NCBI GenBank assembly: GCA_001599595.1
Contig: BCHH01000002.1
Span: 5,062,520 to 5,126,519, forward strand
Source: Beverwykella pulmonaria
Lineage: Eukaryota; Ascomycota; Dothideomycetes; Pleosporales; Melanommataceae
Direction of reading: 5' to 3'
Length of the DNA stretch: 64,000 bases
The notes below the pieces were generated by a model, which was not told the origin of the DNA, did no database searches, and worked only from the letters and a program-made list of their open reading frames with translations. The translations under genes and the position numbers were made by a program. Shown here piece after piece: positions 1-11,091 of the stretch (within the stretch, counting starts at the first letter, position 1; every line of letters begins with the position of its first letter).

Positions 1-111
1 TGTCGTTTTATATGAATCCCCGAGTTTCTCAAGCACAGCTTTGATGATGTCGATTGACCCGTTGCAGTATACATCGAATGCGCCCTTGAAGGGAGTTGGA
101 TCTACTGTCAT
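1..111 (-). CDS. 5' fragment of an unidentified gene, cut by the window edge
   Basis: On the minus strand an ATG at 111 opens a frame that stays open for all 37 codons to the window edge. The peptide starts MTVDPTPFKGAFDVYCNGS and continues with an amphipathic stretch (IDIIKAVLEKLG) that reads like real protein. I do not recognise the family. Only the N-terminus is present, so the product, length and exon structure cannot be given. The upstream AT-rich stretch would be its promoter. Confidence 0.4.
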   Translation of the reverse strand, partial: MTVDPTPFKGAFDVYCNGSIDIIKAVLEKLGDSYKTT

Positions 112-1949
112 CGTTGATTTTCAGTTCCGATCTACATAATTAGAGACTCGGAATAAACTATGGTGGCTGTATATTCACTGGCTCTATCGTATTTACTATC
201 ATGCAGTAGACTAATAGCCTAATGGATCAATATCTTCGAGCTTGCTGGGAAATTCCTAGTCGCCTTTGTGCTCTACCCCAGTCTGGGATGAGTGTTGGAA
301 AAGGTGATAGAAGTACTCCTTCTCTGTAATTTTGTTAGCTCTATTCTTGTGGTAAGCCTGTCTGTAGTAGAGAGGGGTTGGAGACGAGGCCAGGAACGTC
401 AAGCTGGATTAGCAAGAAGATGGTAGAAATGCTAATGGGGAAAATATTGCAAGAGGAGATGGCTAGAGTGTTAGGATATATAGACCTGATCGGTCTGATA
501 GAAGCACATCACAGCGACAGCGACAGAGACAGAGACAGCAGATAAACAATACCACGGAACCGTTTCACCTGGTGAAATCCATCCACCTCGCTCCCCACCA
601 TACGATATTTTCGGCATGCCATGATTCTCGAGGGTCTCATTCTGCACGTTCGACATCTTTGAGTAGAAATTGAAGATTCGTAAGAGGCTTCGGTTTATTC
701 TGATACTTAAGTCCCCACTGATCGTCAGCCAATCGAACAATAGCAAGGAATGCGGGTGGCCATTCTGGGGTTGCATTCCTAGTTCGAAAACAGCCTGGAA
801 ATAATGCTGTCCTCATGCTGAAATATCAAGGTATTCCGGGATGCTCAATCAGCTGTCGAGTCTGTCGTGGTATTGAATCTCAGAACCATGGAAAGCGACG
901 CGTCTGGTGAACGGGACTGACACGGCCGATGTGTCTGACGAAGAGCTAGCATATAGATGGAGTAGCACACTAAATCATTTGGAAAAAAGACTCAATGGCC
1001 CATGAAATCCGTCGAAGAGGTAGCGGCCTACGAGTGAGTTACATAAGGTACAACTAATGAGATGTGAGCTGCGTTAGTAGAGTGAGGCGAGCCGTGAAGT
1101 GCAAATTGAATAGAGTCGGATAGAATTGAATAGTTACAGAAATATTAAAGAGCTTCAGGTACTTGTAGTAACGATGGAAGCAGTACTAGCAACGGATATG
1201 ATGATGGTAGTGAAGGTGAGACACGGAGACGCTGTGGAGTGGAATTAACTTGTCGTTGCACAATTAAATCGAGAGCTCAATGGCGGCAAAAATCGATTGT
1301 AAACGACTTCAGACACTTGTTTGGTATACAGATAACGGTAGTGAAGTGGAGAGATAAGTGATATGTGGAGTGGAGGGAGGAGAGGGGATCCATTAAGCAG
1401 TGAAGTGCGTCAGTAACTATCTGCATTATACAGGTGGCCCGTGCGCGTTTGTTACACAACAGGAACGAATTTTCATGCTTTAGCATGCCATAGTTATTTA
1501 TCCTAACATTGCTATGAGAACGTCTCAAGAGATAGAATTCTGCTTGAAGATTATAACCAATGTAAGATATGCAGCAAACACGTATCGTGTCCACAATCTC
1601 TCAATCTACACAACCGAAATCATATACTGTATGGCCCCACGTCTAGAGAGAAGAACAGGGGCAGTAAAAGGGCTAAGTCAGGGACTAGAGAATCAACTTT
1701 ACCCTAATTACCACTATTGTATGTGCCAGCAGGACTTATACGAATCCCTAGATATCCTTGTAGACACGTCTCGTCGGACGTGATGGGTTCATGCAGTAAT
1801 TCAACGAGATCCTCTCTCATTACAATCTGATATCTAAAGCTAACACACGAAGACGCCAGGCCCTCCAATTTTCCAGCACAAACCAACACAAGCAAGCGAA
1901 ATCATATACCGGGTATTTATGCTCCACAAACTAATCCACTACGAAATCT
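112..1949. other. Intergenic region without a supported gene
   Basis: This 1.8-kb stretch holds only short unrelated open frames with no recognisable motif. There is a short GACAG/GACAGA-type simple repeat at about 507-541. It would contain the promoter of the gene cut at position 1 and the 3' region of the lipase gene. I see no tRNA, transposon end or conserved exon in it. Confidence 0.5.
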
Positions 1950-3800
1950 TCAATATCCCCCTGCAGTAACTGCCCTCACGGCTAGCCGCTCAATCCTGGA
2001 CTTATACAACGTCATCATATGCTTTAGTGGATCCCCATATACCACCTCCCTCAGCAGATCTTCTTCCACTGTCACAGCCTCGATATCATCTTCACCCCTG
2101 CCCCCAGCTTTCTGCCTCAGCACAACGAGGCGGCCGGCTGTGCTGAGAGTGCAGGGCGGGATGTTCCAGGTCGGCGCGGATGACGTTGTGGAGCAGTTCG
2201 AAGATGCGGTGAGGGAGGTTTTTGAGGGTTTTAGTGCCTTGAAGGGCTTGCTGGATTTCGAGGATGTCGTTTGGAAGGTTGTATTGGAGGGATTGGATGA
2301 GAGATTGAGTCTTGATAGAGATGCTAATGCACCGCTGCAGGATGTATTTGGTGCAGGGGAAGCGTAAAGCTTGAGGAGGGAGCGCACAACTTGTTTGTCT
2401 GCCCGCGGGACCGGGTCGCCCTCATTGATGAAGCTGTAGAAGAGACTTTTCCTGTGTCTCTTGTCGTTGGGGCGCTTGAGCGGGAGCAGGCTGATTGGTG
2501 GCGCGCCAAACGTGATGCAGTGCACGCGTTTGAAGAAGCCGGTCAGGTAGTTCAGATCCGATGACACACTGGTGCTCATCATATGTGCGTATAGCAGGCT
2601 CGCTACAGCGCCCCCAGCGGAGTGACCTGTAATGAGTAAAGAGCAGTGACTGCGACTTGGGTTCTCTTCAAGTAAAGTTCTTAGCCTGTCAGCTACTGGC
2701 TGCACCATCTTTCTCGCCACGTGCAAGAACCCAGCATGGCAAAAATTTCCTTCGTCGTCCAGGAAACCCTCTGGACTTGTAGGCGAAGAACGGTAGTTGA
2801 CAGCCCAGTCCATGAATGTTTGTGAGCCACGAATCGCAAAGACGACGGTATTCATATCATCAATGGGGACGGTCTTGAGTACCATGGCTTTTGTGCCGGA
2901 GCGCCAGTCAGAGGGCACGTGCGTTTCGACTTCGGATGTGCGCGGTGACGGTGGTGTGTAAACGCGTTCGGAGTACGTTGCCGCGAGGCAGAGAAGTGGA
3001 AACGTCGGCATGTAAACCTTGAACGGAGGCAGATAGGGCGGAAGCCTCGAGTTAGCATAGAGCCAAATTTTTGAAAAGTGATTTGACCCTTGTGCTCCCG
3101 ATGAGCTCGGGTACGCAGGGTTCTCGAGTGGTCTTCGAGAAGACTCAGGCTGCGAAGTCGACGCCGATGGGTACGAAGAATACGGTTCTGGCGCGTCATA
3201 TACCAAGAGATCTTGCTCCTTCCCACTGAATTTTTCCCCGTCTATACTTGTGATCACTGCATCTAGCTTCGCACTCATCAAGTCACACAGTGCGGCACCC
3301 TGGTTTAGAACTTGCGTGCTCTTCTTGCTCAGCATAGCATGTGGTCTATCGATGCAATTCGTCGTCAACATGGTAACGCTCTTCCCCGCTCCAGACGCCA
3401 ATTGTCCTCGTAGGTCACTGTAGGATTTGGCAGCTAGTCGATCGACCTTGTGCCATGATGCTTTCAGTCTACCTTCATTCTCATTCCGAGGAGGGGATTT
3501 CGAGAACTCGACAGTCGAGTTTTCAATGTGGGGCTGAACAGGTTGAATAGGCGGTGACCCATAGGGTTGCTGTAGGGGAAATTGAGGTGTAGCGCCGTAA
3601 ATCGGATGCTGGGGAGGGCTCCTTGATTGTCCAGCGTGCCTATATCCGTGAGGAATAGCGGGTACCGGAGGTGGGTAGCTTTGTTGCTGAATTTGAAATG
3701 TCGATTGTAAGGCATACGGATTTTGTGCGACTACTTGTGGATTTGAAGTGTTGGAAGAAGACTGCTTCTTCTTCCTGCGTCGATCACTACCGAACATCAT
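1950..3800 (-). CDS. Class-3 lipase-like alpha/beta hydrolase
   Basis: This single-exon gene encodes 616 aa. Residues 1-100 are a Q/P/S-rich disordered tail opening with a basic cluster (RRRKKK). The lipase_3 fold follows: an FAIRGS oxyanion-strand motif near 321-326, the nucleophile elbow GHSAGG (392-397, Ser394), an aspartate in GDPVPR (Asp462) and a histidine in LKHMM (His594), so a full Ser-Asp-His triad is visible. Between Asp and His lies a Ser/Thr-rich insert of about 80 residues, longer than in secreted fungal lipases. No signal peptide is present, so an intracellular (di)acylglycerol lipase role is inferred rather than secretion. The start is the first of two adjacent ATGs. The substrate cannot be deduced. 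Confidence 0.85.
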   Translation of the reverse strand: MMFGSDRRRKKKQSSSNTSNPQVVAQNPYALQSTFQIQQQSYPPPVPAIPHGYRHAGQSRSPPQHPIYGATPQFPLQQPYGSPPIQPVQPHIENSTVEFSKSPPRNENEGRLKASWHKVDRLAAKSYSDLRGQLASGAGKSVTMLTTNCIDRPHAMLSKKSTQVLNQGAALCDLMSAKLDAVITSIDGEKFSGKEQDLLVYDAPEPYSSYPSASTSQPESSRRPLENPAYPSSSGAQGSNHFSKIWLYANSRLPPYLPPFKVYMPTFPLLCLAATYSERVYTPPSPRTSEVETHVPSDWRSGTKAMVLKTVPIDDMNTVVFAIRGSQTFMDWAVNYRSSPTSPEGFLDDEGNFCHAGFLHVARKMVQPVADRLRTLLEENPSRSHCSLLITGHSAGGAVASLLYAHMMSTSVSSDLNYLTGFFKRVHCITFGAPPISLLPLKRPNDKRHRKSLFYSFINEGDPVPRADKQVVRSLLKLYASPAPNTSCSGALASLSRLNLSSNPSNTTFQTTSSKSSKPFKALKPSKTSLTASSNCSTTSSAPTWNIPPCTLSTAGRLVVLRQKAGGRGEDDIEAVTVEEDLLREVVYGDPLKHMMTLYKSRIERLAVRAVTAGGY

Positions 3801-5595
3801 GCTTGAGGGCTTGATGCTAGATTTGATGAGAATAGGTGTTGGCAGCTCTATTTATTGCGCTTGATGGGAAAGCTGATTGTCTGTCGTGTCCACGCTCCGA
3901 TTGCATCGATTCCTGGGGCAAAGCAAATCATCACCGCTGCACCCCGTCCTTCCTAAACTCATACACTCGTCAAATCCAGCTCTTGCCTTTCCAAATTCAG
4001 TTCATCGCCATAGGTCAATCGATTTATCATGCGTTGAAAAAGCGAGCGTGTGTTGGAAGTCAGGCTGAATGGGTAGGTCGAGTTAATGAGGTGAGGTTGA
4101 GGGGCAAGGGCGTTCTTTAACGTCGTTTGACGTCTGTCTGTGTGCCTCGCCTGCAGGGCGCCCTGCATAGCCACAGGCCGCGCTTGCACTCTTTGTCCTG
4201 GGTGCTAGCTTCCTACATCCTAGCGTTTCTTCGAAGGAGGGCAATATTGTGGGTTTGCAACCTGATTGGTCATATTGCTTGCTTGGCATACTTCCTCGTG
4301 CAGTTCGCATCGCCCTTGTTTCGAACAATTATTCGGCCGTTAGGATAATAATAGAGGGTCTGATATTGATGATATCACAGGACGATAAAGGTAAATGATG
4401 TGCCGTTACCCATAATTATCGTTCTTTCTGCTTTGCAACCCTTGTTCAAACAGTCTATGGAAACGAAAATTCCCGAGAGAAGCTTCCTGCAGGTCGCTAC
4501 TTTCCAAGCCTGCATCTCATACCTCCAGATCTTGACAGTTTCCATCATGGGTATCTAGGCATAGAATATCATATACTCTTACATTTCACGCATACGCAAT
4601 CCATTCTACTATCTAAACACCTTCTTGAAATCTTCTATATTGAACCTACCTTCGTTTATGACTTCGCCCTGCGCTAGATCCTGCGATCTTCCTCATTGCC
4701 CGCAATTTCTATTTTTGTCCTGGATCTCGGCCCCTCTGCCGCGCGCCCTGTTCTATGTTCCCCACAACCGGAATCGCCAGGAACCACATCATTATTTCCA
4801 TGTGACCCTTATTGACGACGGTACAACGAAAGGTTGGCTCTCCCTCCTAGAAATTCGCATCGCATGTTATCCAGATCCCTGGTGCTTTAAAAAAAAAAGG
4901 GAAATTCCGTGTCTCTTAGAGGACTTAAATAACGTCCATAGCGCTTGGTTGTGGTTTTCACATGAACGCTCAAAACCACTTACGTCATACACTATCGATG
5001 TGTATGCAACTCAAGGCTACTCCGAACCCGCTGAACAATTCAACGTCTCAAGGCTTCCATATTCCCAATGTCTCAATCAATACACTACAGCCCGTCCCCA
5101 TCCACTCAACCAGCAACCAACAACCAACCTCCACACACCCAACAGTCCTTAATCCCGACCCTCCAGAGCCCAGACCAGCATCCACGATTCACGCATCCAC
5201 CCATTGATTCAATAATGTTGAAAATCATATCTTTCCCCGAGAACCAATAGTTCGCAATTGTCACTCATTCGCAACGGCGCCTATCCCAAATAACGCGAGT
5301 CAAAGGAGCCAGAGGATTTCCTGACTCTGACAACAAGAAGCAAAGAATTCGACAGAAAGAGTAACACAGTACATGGTAGCCGCAACTGACCAGGCGGCTT
5401 TTGCTGATAGGTGGAAAGGCTTGATGCGGGAGAGAGAGAACGCATTTGCAAGCAGGAACAGGGTTTGGCCACAGCGAAGGCGACATGGCCAAGGAGGGTT
5501 TGTTTTTTTCCAAGAGTGCACAGGCGAGACAATCCAGGCGGCAACATGGCCGTTTAGACCTGGTGAGCATATTCGAATACAGCTGTATCGGGTAT
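3801..5595. other. Intergenic region between lipase start and PKA 3' end
   Basis: This holds the lipase promoter and PKA 3' flank. The longest plus-strand open frame (4625-5152) is composed of low-complexity and pyrimidine-rich sequence without family features, and I do not call it. No RNA gene or repeat is recognised. Confidence 0.5.
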
Positions 5596-7153
5596 TTAGA
5601 AGTCGGGGAAGAGATGTCCGTGTCTGGGTAGTTGTTAGCAAACGAGACGAGTGTCGGAACGTTTCAGCTTACGGATCATCTCCCGTTTGTCCGTACGCTT
5701 CTGTCTCCTCGGGGTACTTGTCGAACTGACTTGCATCACCCACGCCGGCTCGAACCGGTGGCACATACGGCGCATCGATGTCCTTCTTTTGCAGCCGTTC
5801 CCACGTCACCTCTGCAAACCAAGGGTGGTTCATCACGTCCTTGCTGCCTCCGTGGAGATTGCCAAGCCGCTTAGTGAGGTCAGGCGTAATGAGTTTCTGA
5901 AGTAGGTCTTGCGCGTCAGGGTGAATGTAAGGAGGATATTTCACCCGCCCTTTCAAGATGTTCTCATAGATCTTCATGGGCGAGCCACCGTCCCAGAAAG
6001 GCGTGAAGCCACAGAGCATTTCGAAGATAAGGATGCCGAGGGACCACCTTTGTGCTGTTAGAATCACATGCCTGGCGGTTGGCGGACAACTCACCAGTCA
6101 ACCGACTTATTGTATCCCTTGGATGCGACAACTTCGGGAGCTAGATAATCAGGTGTCCCGCAGAGAGTCCAGGTAATGTCCGGGACTTCTTTGGCAAAGC
6201 CAAAATCGGTGATTTTCAAATGTCCATGGCGATCCAACAGCAGGTTTTCAGGCTTCAGGTCACGGTAGATGATGTTCTGCTGATGAAGATAATCGAGTGC
6301 GAGTGTGACTTCGGCTGCGTAAAACTTGGCGACAGGATTAGGGAAGCGCTACTCGCTTGTCAGACGGGATGCAAAGCACTAGATAACCCCAGCCTTCACT
6401 CACCTGAGATTTCCGCAGTAAGCTGAAGAGCTCGCCGCCTTCCACAAAGTCCATGACCATGTACAGGTTCTTTGAATCCTGGAAAGTGCCCCACAGTGTG
6501 ATGAGAAACGGGTGCTTGACCTGCTGCAACATCCGGCGCTCGTCGTTGGTGTGTTCGACCTGCTTCATCTTGACCACTTGGGCCTTCTTCAGCACTTTAA
6601 CGGCATAGAAGCGCTGGTTGTGTTTGGACTGCACGAGGTGCACTCGCCCAAAGCTGCCCGTCCCCAATGTGCGCTGGATCTGGAAGTCGGTGAGGGTGTA
6701 TTTGCCCTTGGTAACCCGGACCTGGGGCTGGGCGGGCTGCGACTGCTGCTGCTGGGGGACCACCCCGCCATTGGCCGGTTTACTGGTCTGCGATTGATAG
6801 GATTGAGCCGAAGTCTGAGGGTTGGCGGGGTGTATTAGGTTCTGAATGCTCGGGACATTGTGTGATGTCTGCTGGTAGGGCTCGGGCGAGGCCTGCGGGG
6901 TCGCATACGCCTGCTGAGGGTAGGGATTCATGGAGTCGGCTTGCTTGGGCTGCGTGGCCGACGCCTGGGAGCTTTGCGACGCAGCGTGGGGCTCCGAGGC
7001 GGTGGGTGCCTTGGTGTGGGAGCCTCCGGGGTGGTTCTTGGAGAGCGAGTTGGCAAAGGACGACGTCAGGGTCGGCGAAGTCGGCGAGTCGAAATCTCTG
7101 GAGCCCGTCGAGTCCTTCGTCCGCTTCTTCTTGAGGAATCCGAGAGTCGGCAT
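5596..7153 (-). CDS. pkaC1: cAMP-dependent protein kinase catalytic subunit
   Basis: Four exons (7153-6404, 6348-6095, 6047-5673, 5623-5596) give 468 aa. Residues 1-150 are a Q/P/S-rich extension typical of fungal PKA. The AGC kinase domain has the glycine loop GTGSFGRV (164-171), AVKVLKK with Lys186, [14 protein letters not shown], and the activation segment [14 protein letters not shown] with the PKA-type phospho-threonine. The last exon is only 28 nt and supplies the hydrophobic C-terminus HGHLFPDF*, the motif that docks on the small lobe. Its intron has a clean GTAAGC donor, TGCTAAC branch and CAG acceptor; without it the protein would end at an in-frame TAA shortly after TGDDP. The kinase is the effector of cAMP signalling, held by a regulatory subunit not seen here. 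Confidence 0.95.
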
Positions 7154-7796
7154 AAGAGCGGCGTTGGAGGAATGGCAGTTTCCCAGCCCCGGCCTGACCT
7201 AGGTGCCGCAGCAGAGGTCGTGAGCGGCTGCGGGGAGCGGGCACGGAATGCGCGGGCAACAATGGCGGCTATGAGGAGGGCGCTGCAGGAATTGGGGTGG
7301 ATGGCGCGGCGTCGCAGGGCATAGGGGTAGCGATAGGGGCGCGACGGATGGTTGAAGCGTTGGTGGTGGTGCTGAGCTGTGAAAGGGAGGGGTTGGGTGG
7401 TCGGAGAGAGAACGAGCGCCGGGGCACTGGCGGGGGAAGAGGGTTCAAAGAAGTTGCATCATGCGGTAGCCGCACCACACGTTCGCAGCAACGATGCGGA
7501 TCCAACACAGTGAGGTCGGAGTGGATGCACAGCGTCCAGAGCGCATACAGTGAGGTTTAGGTGTCTACTACACCTCGCATTCGCGTCCATGACATGCACC
7601 GCCGCGCTCCATTGCCCACAGCCAGCCAGCCCTTTCCTTTGCCTGGGCCTGTCGCAGCCAGCAGCCAATCAGCTGCGCCCCGCCATGCCTGGCCCATTCC
7701 ATTCCATCGCCGAACATGACATAAGACCATCGAGACCACCGAACGCCAACATGCCATTAATATACCGAAAATCCTGCCAGTAGCCAGCCGCAGCAC
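7154..7796. other. PKA upstream region
   Basis: This 643-bp stretch is the likely promoter and 5' leader of the PKA gene and the 3' flank of the GT8-like gene, both on the minus strand. It is GC-rich near the PKA start and has no exon-like sequence I can support on either strand. Confidence 0.5.
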
Positions 7797-9253
7797 CTAG
7801 AGCTCTGCCGCGGCCTCGTCGTCGGGCGCGCTCTCCCCCAGAAGCAGACCGTCGGCCAATATGCCTTCTATTAATACTGCATCAGGCACGTCGTCGTCGG
7901 AGTGATCCTCCCTGGGTGCATCCTCTGCTGGCGTATACTCTCCCTGTGCAAACTTCTCCCGTGCGTACTCGTCCTCTTCCCGCTCATGCTCTGCCTGGGC
8001 AGCGTCCATGCCTGGTTGCAGCTCGGGCTGGGCCCATGTCTCCAAATCGAGCCCGCACACCTCCATGCGCCGCTGTCGGAATTTTTCATATAAGCCTTCC
8101 CACGCGCCTCTGGCCTCTTCGTTGCTGGGACGAAGCGCAACTCTGTCGTAGTACGGCACATAATATTCGGGCCCAGGAAGCTCGGGATCCGAAAGACGCA
8201 CGTACGTGGTCGCCTCCTCGAAAGCGGTCGCGTTAAATCCATCATTTGCATCTCGCAAGTTCTGCGATTCGTACACGACGTTGCCCATGGAAAGCGACCA
8301 CTGTGAGATGAGCGACTCGGGCGCTGCAAACGATTTGCGGAAGAGCTCGAGATCCGTCATAGGCTGCGACCTACGCAATTCCTTGAGCTGGCCAAAATTC
8401 CTTTGCGATGGGTGGACGAGGAGCAAAGACGTGGACAAGGAGTCCCGCTCTGGCGTCGCTGGATAGGCAGCCATGGGCTCGGATTTCGAAAAAGCAAGCA
8501 GCGAGTCTAGAGCGGACGCATCGAGCAGCGTGCCCGGTCCCTGAAGATAGAGAACGCGCTCATAGTCAGTGAGAGAATATAGACTTGCTAGCGAGTAAGA
8601 TGATGGTAGTGAGTCTGGCGTTACCTGGTTAGCTGTTGATACAGGTGTAGGGGGCCCTTTTTACTCACCATCTCCCCCATCGATAATGGGCTCCATAGGA
8701 ATCAGCGAGACTCCGTACCGCCTGACTGCTGTTCGCAACAGCCTCCTCGTTGTTGTCATCTCTGCATCCCACTCGCCGTCCTCCGTCGTTCTTAGCCAAT
8801 TTCTGGGAAACAACAGCAACCGTTTGGCAGGGCTCTTCATTTTGTGTAGATCCGCAAGCAGCATCACCGCACTGCACAGCTCCCCGTGGTCCTTCGCTAT
8901 TTGTACATAGCCCAACCGACTCCAGTCTAGCGTCTGCCCCGCGATGAACTGTTCTACCGTCTCGTCGACCTCTGGCCGGCTTCCCATGGGACGCGCCCAT
9001 TTCACGTCTAATGTGGGCGGTAATATAGGATTCGGTGCGGGCAGCGGTTTTGGGAGGCGCGGTTTTATTATGGCTTGCATGCTGCGCACAGTTCTCTGTT
9101 GCAATACATAACCAGAAAGGAAGAGTGCCAATGTGAAGAGAAATACTGGCAGTCTGTTAGTTTATGCACCGATTTTCGACGTCTCGAATACGCACCAATC
9201 CCCGCCGACAAAACAACAGATACCTGGCTGGACGAGAGCAGTAATCTGCCCAT
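7797..9253 (-). CDS. GT8-like type II membrane glycosyltransferase
   Basis: Three exons (9253-9196, 9145-8669, 8614-7797) give 450 aa. The first intron lies inside an N-terminal signal anchor (SAGIVFLFTLALFLSGYVL), predicting a Golgi type II protein. The luminal part matches the fungal nucleotide-diphospho-sugar transferase/GT8-like layout: WSRLGYVQIA near the start, an LLFPRNW strand, then SLTDYERVLYLQGPG and later SQWSLSMGNVVYESQNL. At the position where active GT8 enzymes carry a metal-binding DxD (after the YLQ strand) the sequence reads GPGTLLD, so metal-dependent activity is doubtful. The second intron uses a CAG acceptor four codons inside a competing CCAG; only the former keeps phase. 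It is divergent from prp38. Donor and acceptor sugars are unknown. Confidence 0.75.
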
Positions 9254-9570
9254 GTCGGAGAACACGAATGCGGAAAGGTAATATTTAACGTTGGTATTAA
9301 TTTTCAAGGTAGATAATGCATAAAAAATGCAAAGAGAAATGCTCGTGCAATCGTGAATGTCGTGAATTCGTGTGACATTTGGAGGCGGAACGAGCGCGCT
9401 CGCTATTTACCTTGAGCGCCGTTGTCGAGGCGATATGGCTTGGCGTGAGCGACGTCACACTCAACTTTTGAACATCCCAGCAACTTCATCTGAATCGCAC
9501 CACCACTCGCCACCTCCCCACAAAGATGCGATAGCCTCCATACGCGCCTCATCTCGAGTACACTGCCGCC
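9254..9570. promoter_or_regulatory. Shared divergent promoter, GT8-like gene / prp38
   Basis: The start codons of the minus-strand GT8-like gene (9253) and plus-strand prp38 (9571) are 317 bp apart, so this stretch must hold both promoters and leaders. The prp38 side has a pyrimidine-rich leader directly before the ATG. No specific factor site is asserted. Confidence 0.5.
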
Positions 9571-10662
9571 ATGGGAAAAGACGAATACCACAAAGCTGAC
9601 GCGAAAGCGCTGCTCGACGACCGAGGCTACAGCGGCGCCCTCATTCGCGGCCAGAACCCTGCGCTCCTCTTCGAAAAGGGCGTGCGGGATCGCATCACAG
9701 ATTCATACTACTGGAAAGAGCAATGCTTCGGCCTCAATGCCGCGACGCTATGCGACCGCGCCGCAGAGCTCAAGTTTATCGGCGGCACGACTGGCATTAT
9801 GGGCAAGCCAACGCCCTTCTTGTGCCTGGCATTCAAGTTGCTGCAGCTCGTGCCTGAGAAGGAAATCATACTAGAGTACCTGAATTTCTCCGACGAGAAT
9901 ATCGAGGAGGAGGACGAAGTACACAAGCACCAAGCAGATGATGCGCAGGAGGGCGGAAGTGGCCAGAACAATGGAGCCGGAAATGGGGCCATGACCGGCA
10001 TCCAGGACCCCAACGCCCTTGGGAAACTCGGCGAGTTCAAATATCTACGTTGCCTTGCAGCCTTCTATATCCGCCTCGCTTGGTCCCCGGTCGAAATCTA
10101 CACCACGCTCGAGCCCCTGCTCTCCGACTTCCGCAAGATCAAACGCAGGACGAAAGAAGGCTTTGCCCTTACCTATATAGATCAGTTTGTCGATGACTTG
10201 CTGACCAAGGATCGGATGTGTGCGACGAGTCTGTGGAAGCTGCCGAGTCGAGCGAATCTAGAGGATCTGGAGATGCTGGAGCCGAGGGTGAGTCCGCTGG
10301 GGGATGAAGTTGATATGCTGGATGCGGAGGATGAGTGGAATGATGGAGATGTGCAGATTGCAGACAGTGATGGGGAGAGGAGTGATAGGGGTGCTAGGAG
10401 GAGGTCCGACAGTGAAGATAGCAGGGGCGACCGAGGGTCCAGAAGGAGCTACTATAGCGAGGACGATAGAAGTGATCGGCCTAGGAGGAGATCGTACAGC
10501 GAGGATGACAGAAGCGACCGGGGGGCGAGAAGACGGAGGGAAGATAGCGGAGATAGCAGAAGTAGGGGGAGATCGGATGATGGGAGGAGAAAGAGGTCGG
10601 ATAGCGGAGACTGGAGTGACGGCGAGGTTAGGCAGAGGTCGAATGGCAAGGACGACCGCTAA
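9571..10662 (+). CDS. prp38: Pre-mRNA splicing factor Prp38
   Basis: Single exon, 363 aa. Prp38 is part of the U4/U6-U5 tri-snRNP and is needed for spliceosome activation in the nucleus. Residues 1-225 match the PRP38 domain: an N-terminal NPALLFEKGVRDRI-type helix, YWKEQCFGL, GGTTGIMGKPTPFLCL and, after an acidic/glycine insert (about 110-150), LGEFKYLRCLAAFYIRL and RTKEGFALTYIDQFVDDLL. The C-terminal 120 residues are an RS/RD-rich tail with repeated SEDDRSDR-type units, as in PRPF38A-like proteins and unlike the short budding-yeast protein. Start chosen at the first ATG of the domain frame. Confidence 0.93.
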   Translation: MGKDEYHKADAKALLDDRGYSGALIRGQNPALLFEKGVRDRITDSYYWKEQCFGLNAATLCDRAAELKFIGGTTGIMGKPTPFLCLAFKLLQLVPEKEIILEYLNFSDENIEEEDEVHKHQADDAQEGGSGQNNGAGNGAMTGIQDPNALGKLGEFKYLRCLAAFYIRLAWSPVEIYTTLEPLLSDFRKIKRRTKEGFALTYIDQFVDDLLTKDRMCATSLWKLPSRANLEDLEMLEPRVSPLGDEVDMLDAEDEWNDGDVQIADSDGERSDRGARRRSDSEDSRGDRGSRRSYYSEDDRSDRPRRRSYSEDDRSDRGARRRREDSGDSRSRGRSDDGRRKRSDSGDWSDGEVRQRSNGKDDR

Positions 10663-11091
10663 AATGATATCCCAGATGAACTCAACAAATACCGATAACA
10701 TGCATTTGTTTGACGAACCAATAGCCTTCCCACTCGTCTCTGAAGCTAGCTAACAGCTGCGAGAACATGCCACATGATTCACGCTCTGATGGAAACTACA
10801 TTAGCGTCTACCAGACGATAAGATGAAGTCGCTAGAGAGATAGTTGTGCCTTGTAACCGTCGGTGATTGATTTCATGGTGAACCAACCCGAGGGAAGAGC
10901 AGCGCTTGGGCCAGGTGCCACACTTGAACGCCACAGTTTGCCTAGTTTGATCCTGATTCAGCCTTAACCTTAATTCCAACCTCAGACATCGGCTTCAGGA
11001 TCGACACCCTGCTCACAATTCCTCATCGCCATCCCAACATGCCCGCGTAGGACCATGCTTCCGCATCTGCTGGCCTTTACTTTCCGAGGGG
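10663..11091. other. Intergenic region prp38 - CLC channel 1
   Basis: This 429-bp gap lies between two plus-strand genes and would contain the prp38 terminator and the promoter and leader of the CLC gene. I see no additional exon or repeat. Confidence 0.5.

Noticed and set aside
4625..5152. 175-codon plus-strand open frame
   Set aside because: No domain, pyrimidine- and Pro/Thr-biased composition, no upstream or downstream splice support; lies in a gap between two minus-strand genes.
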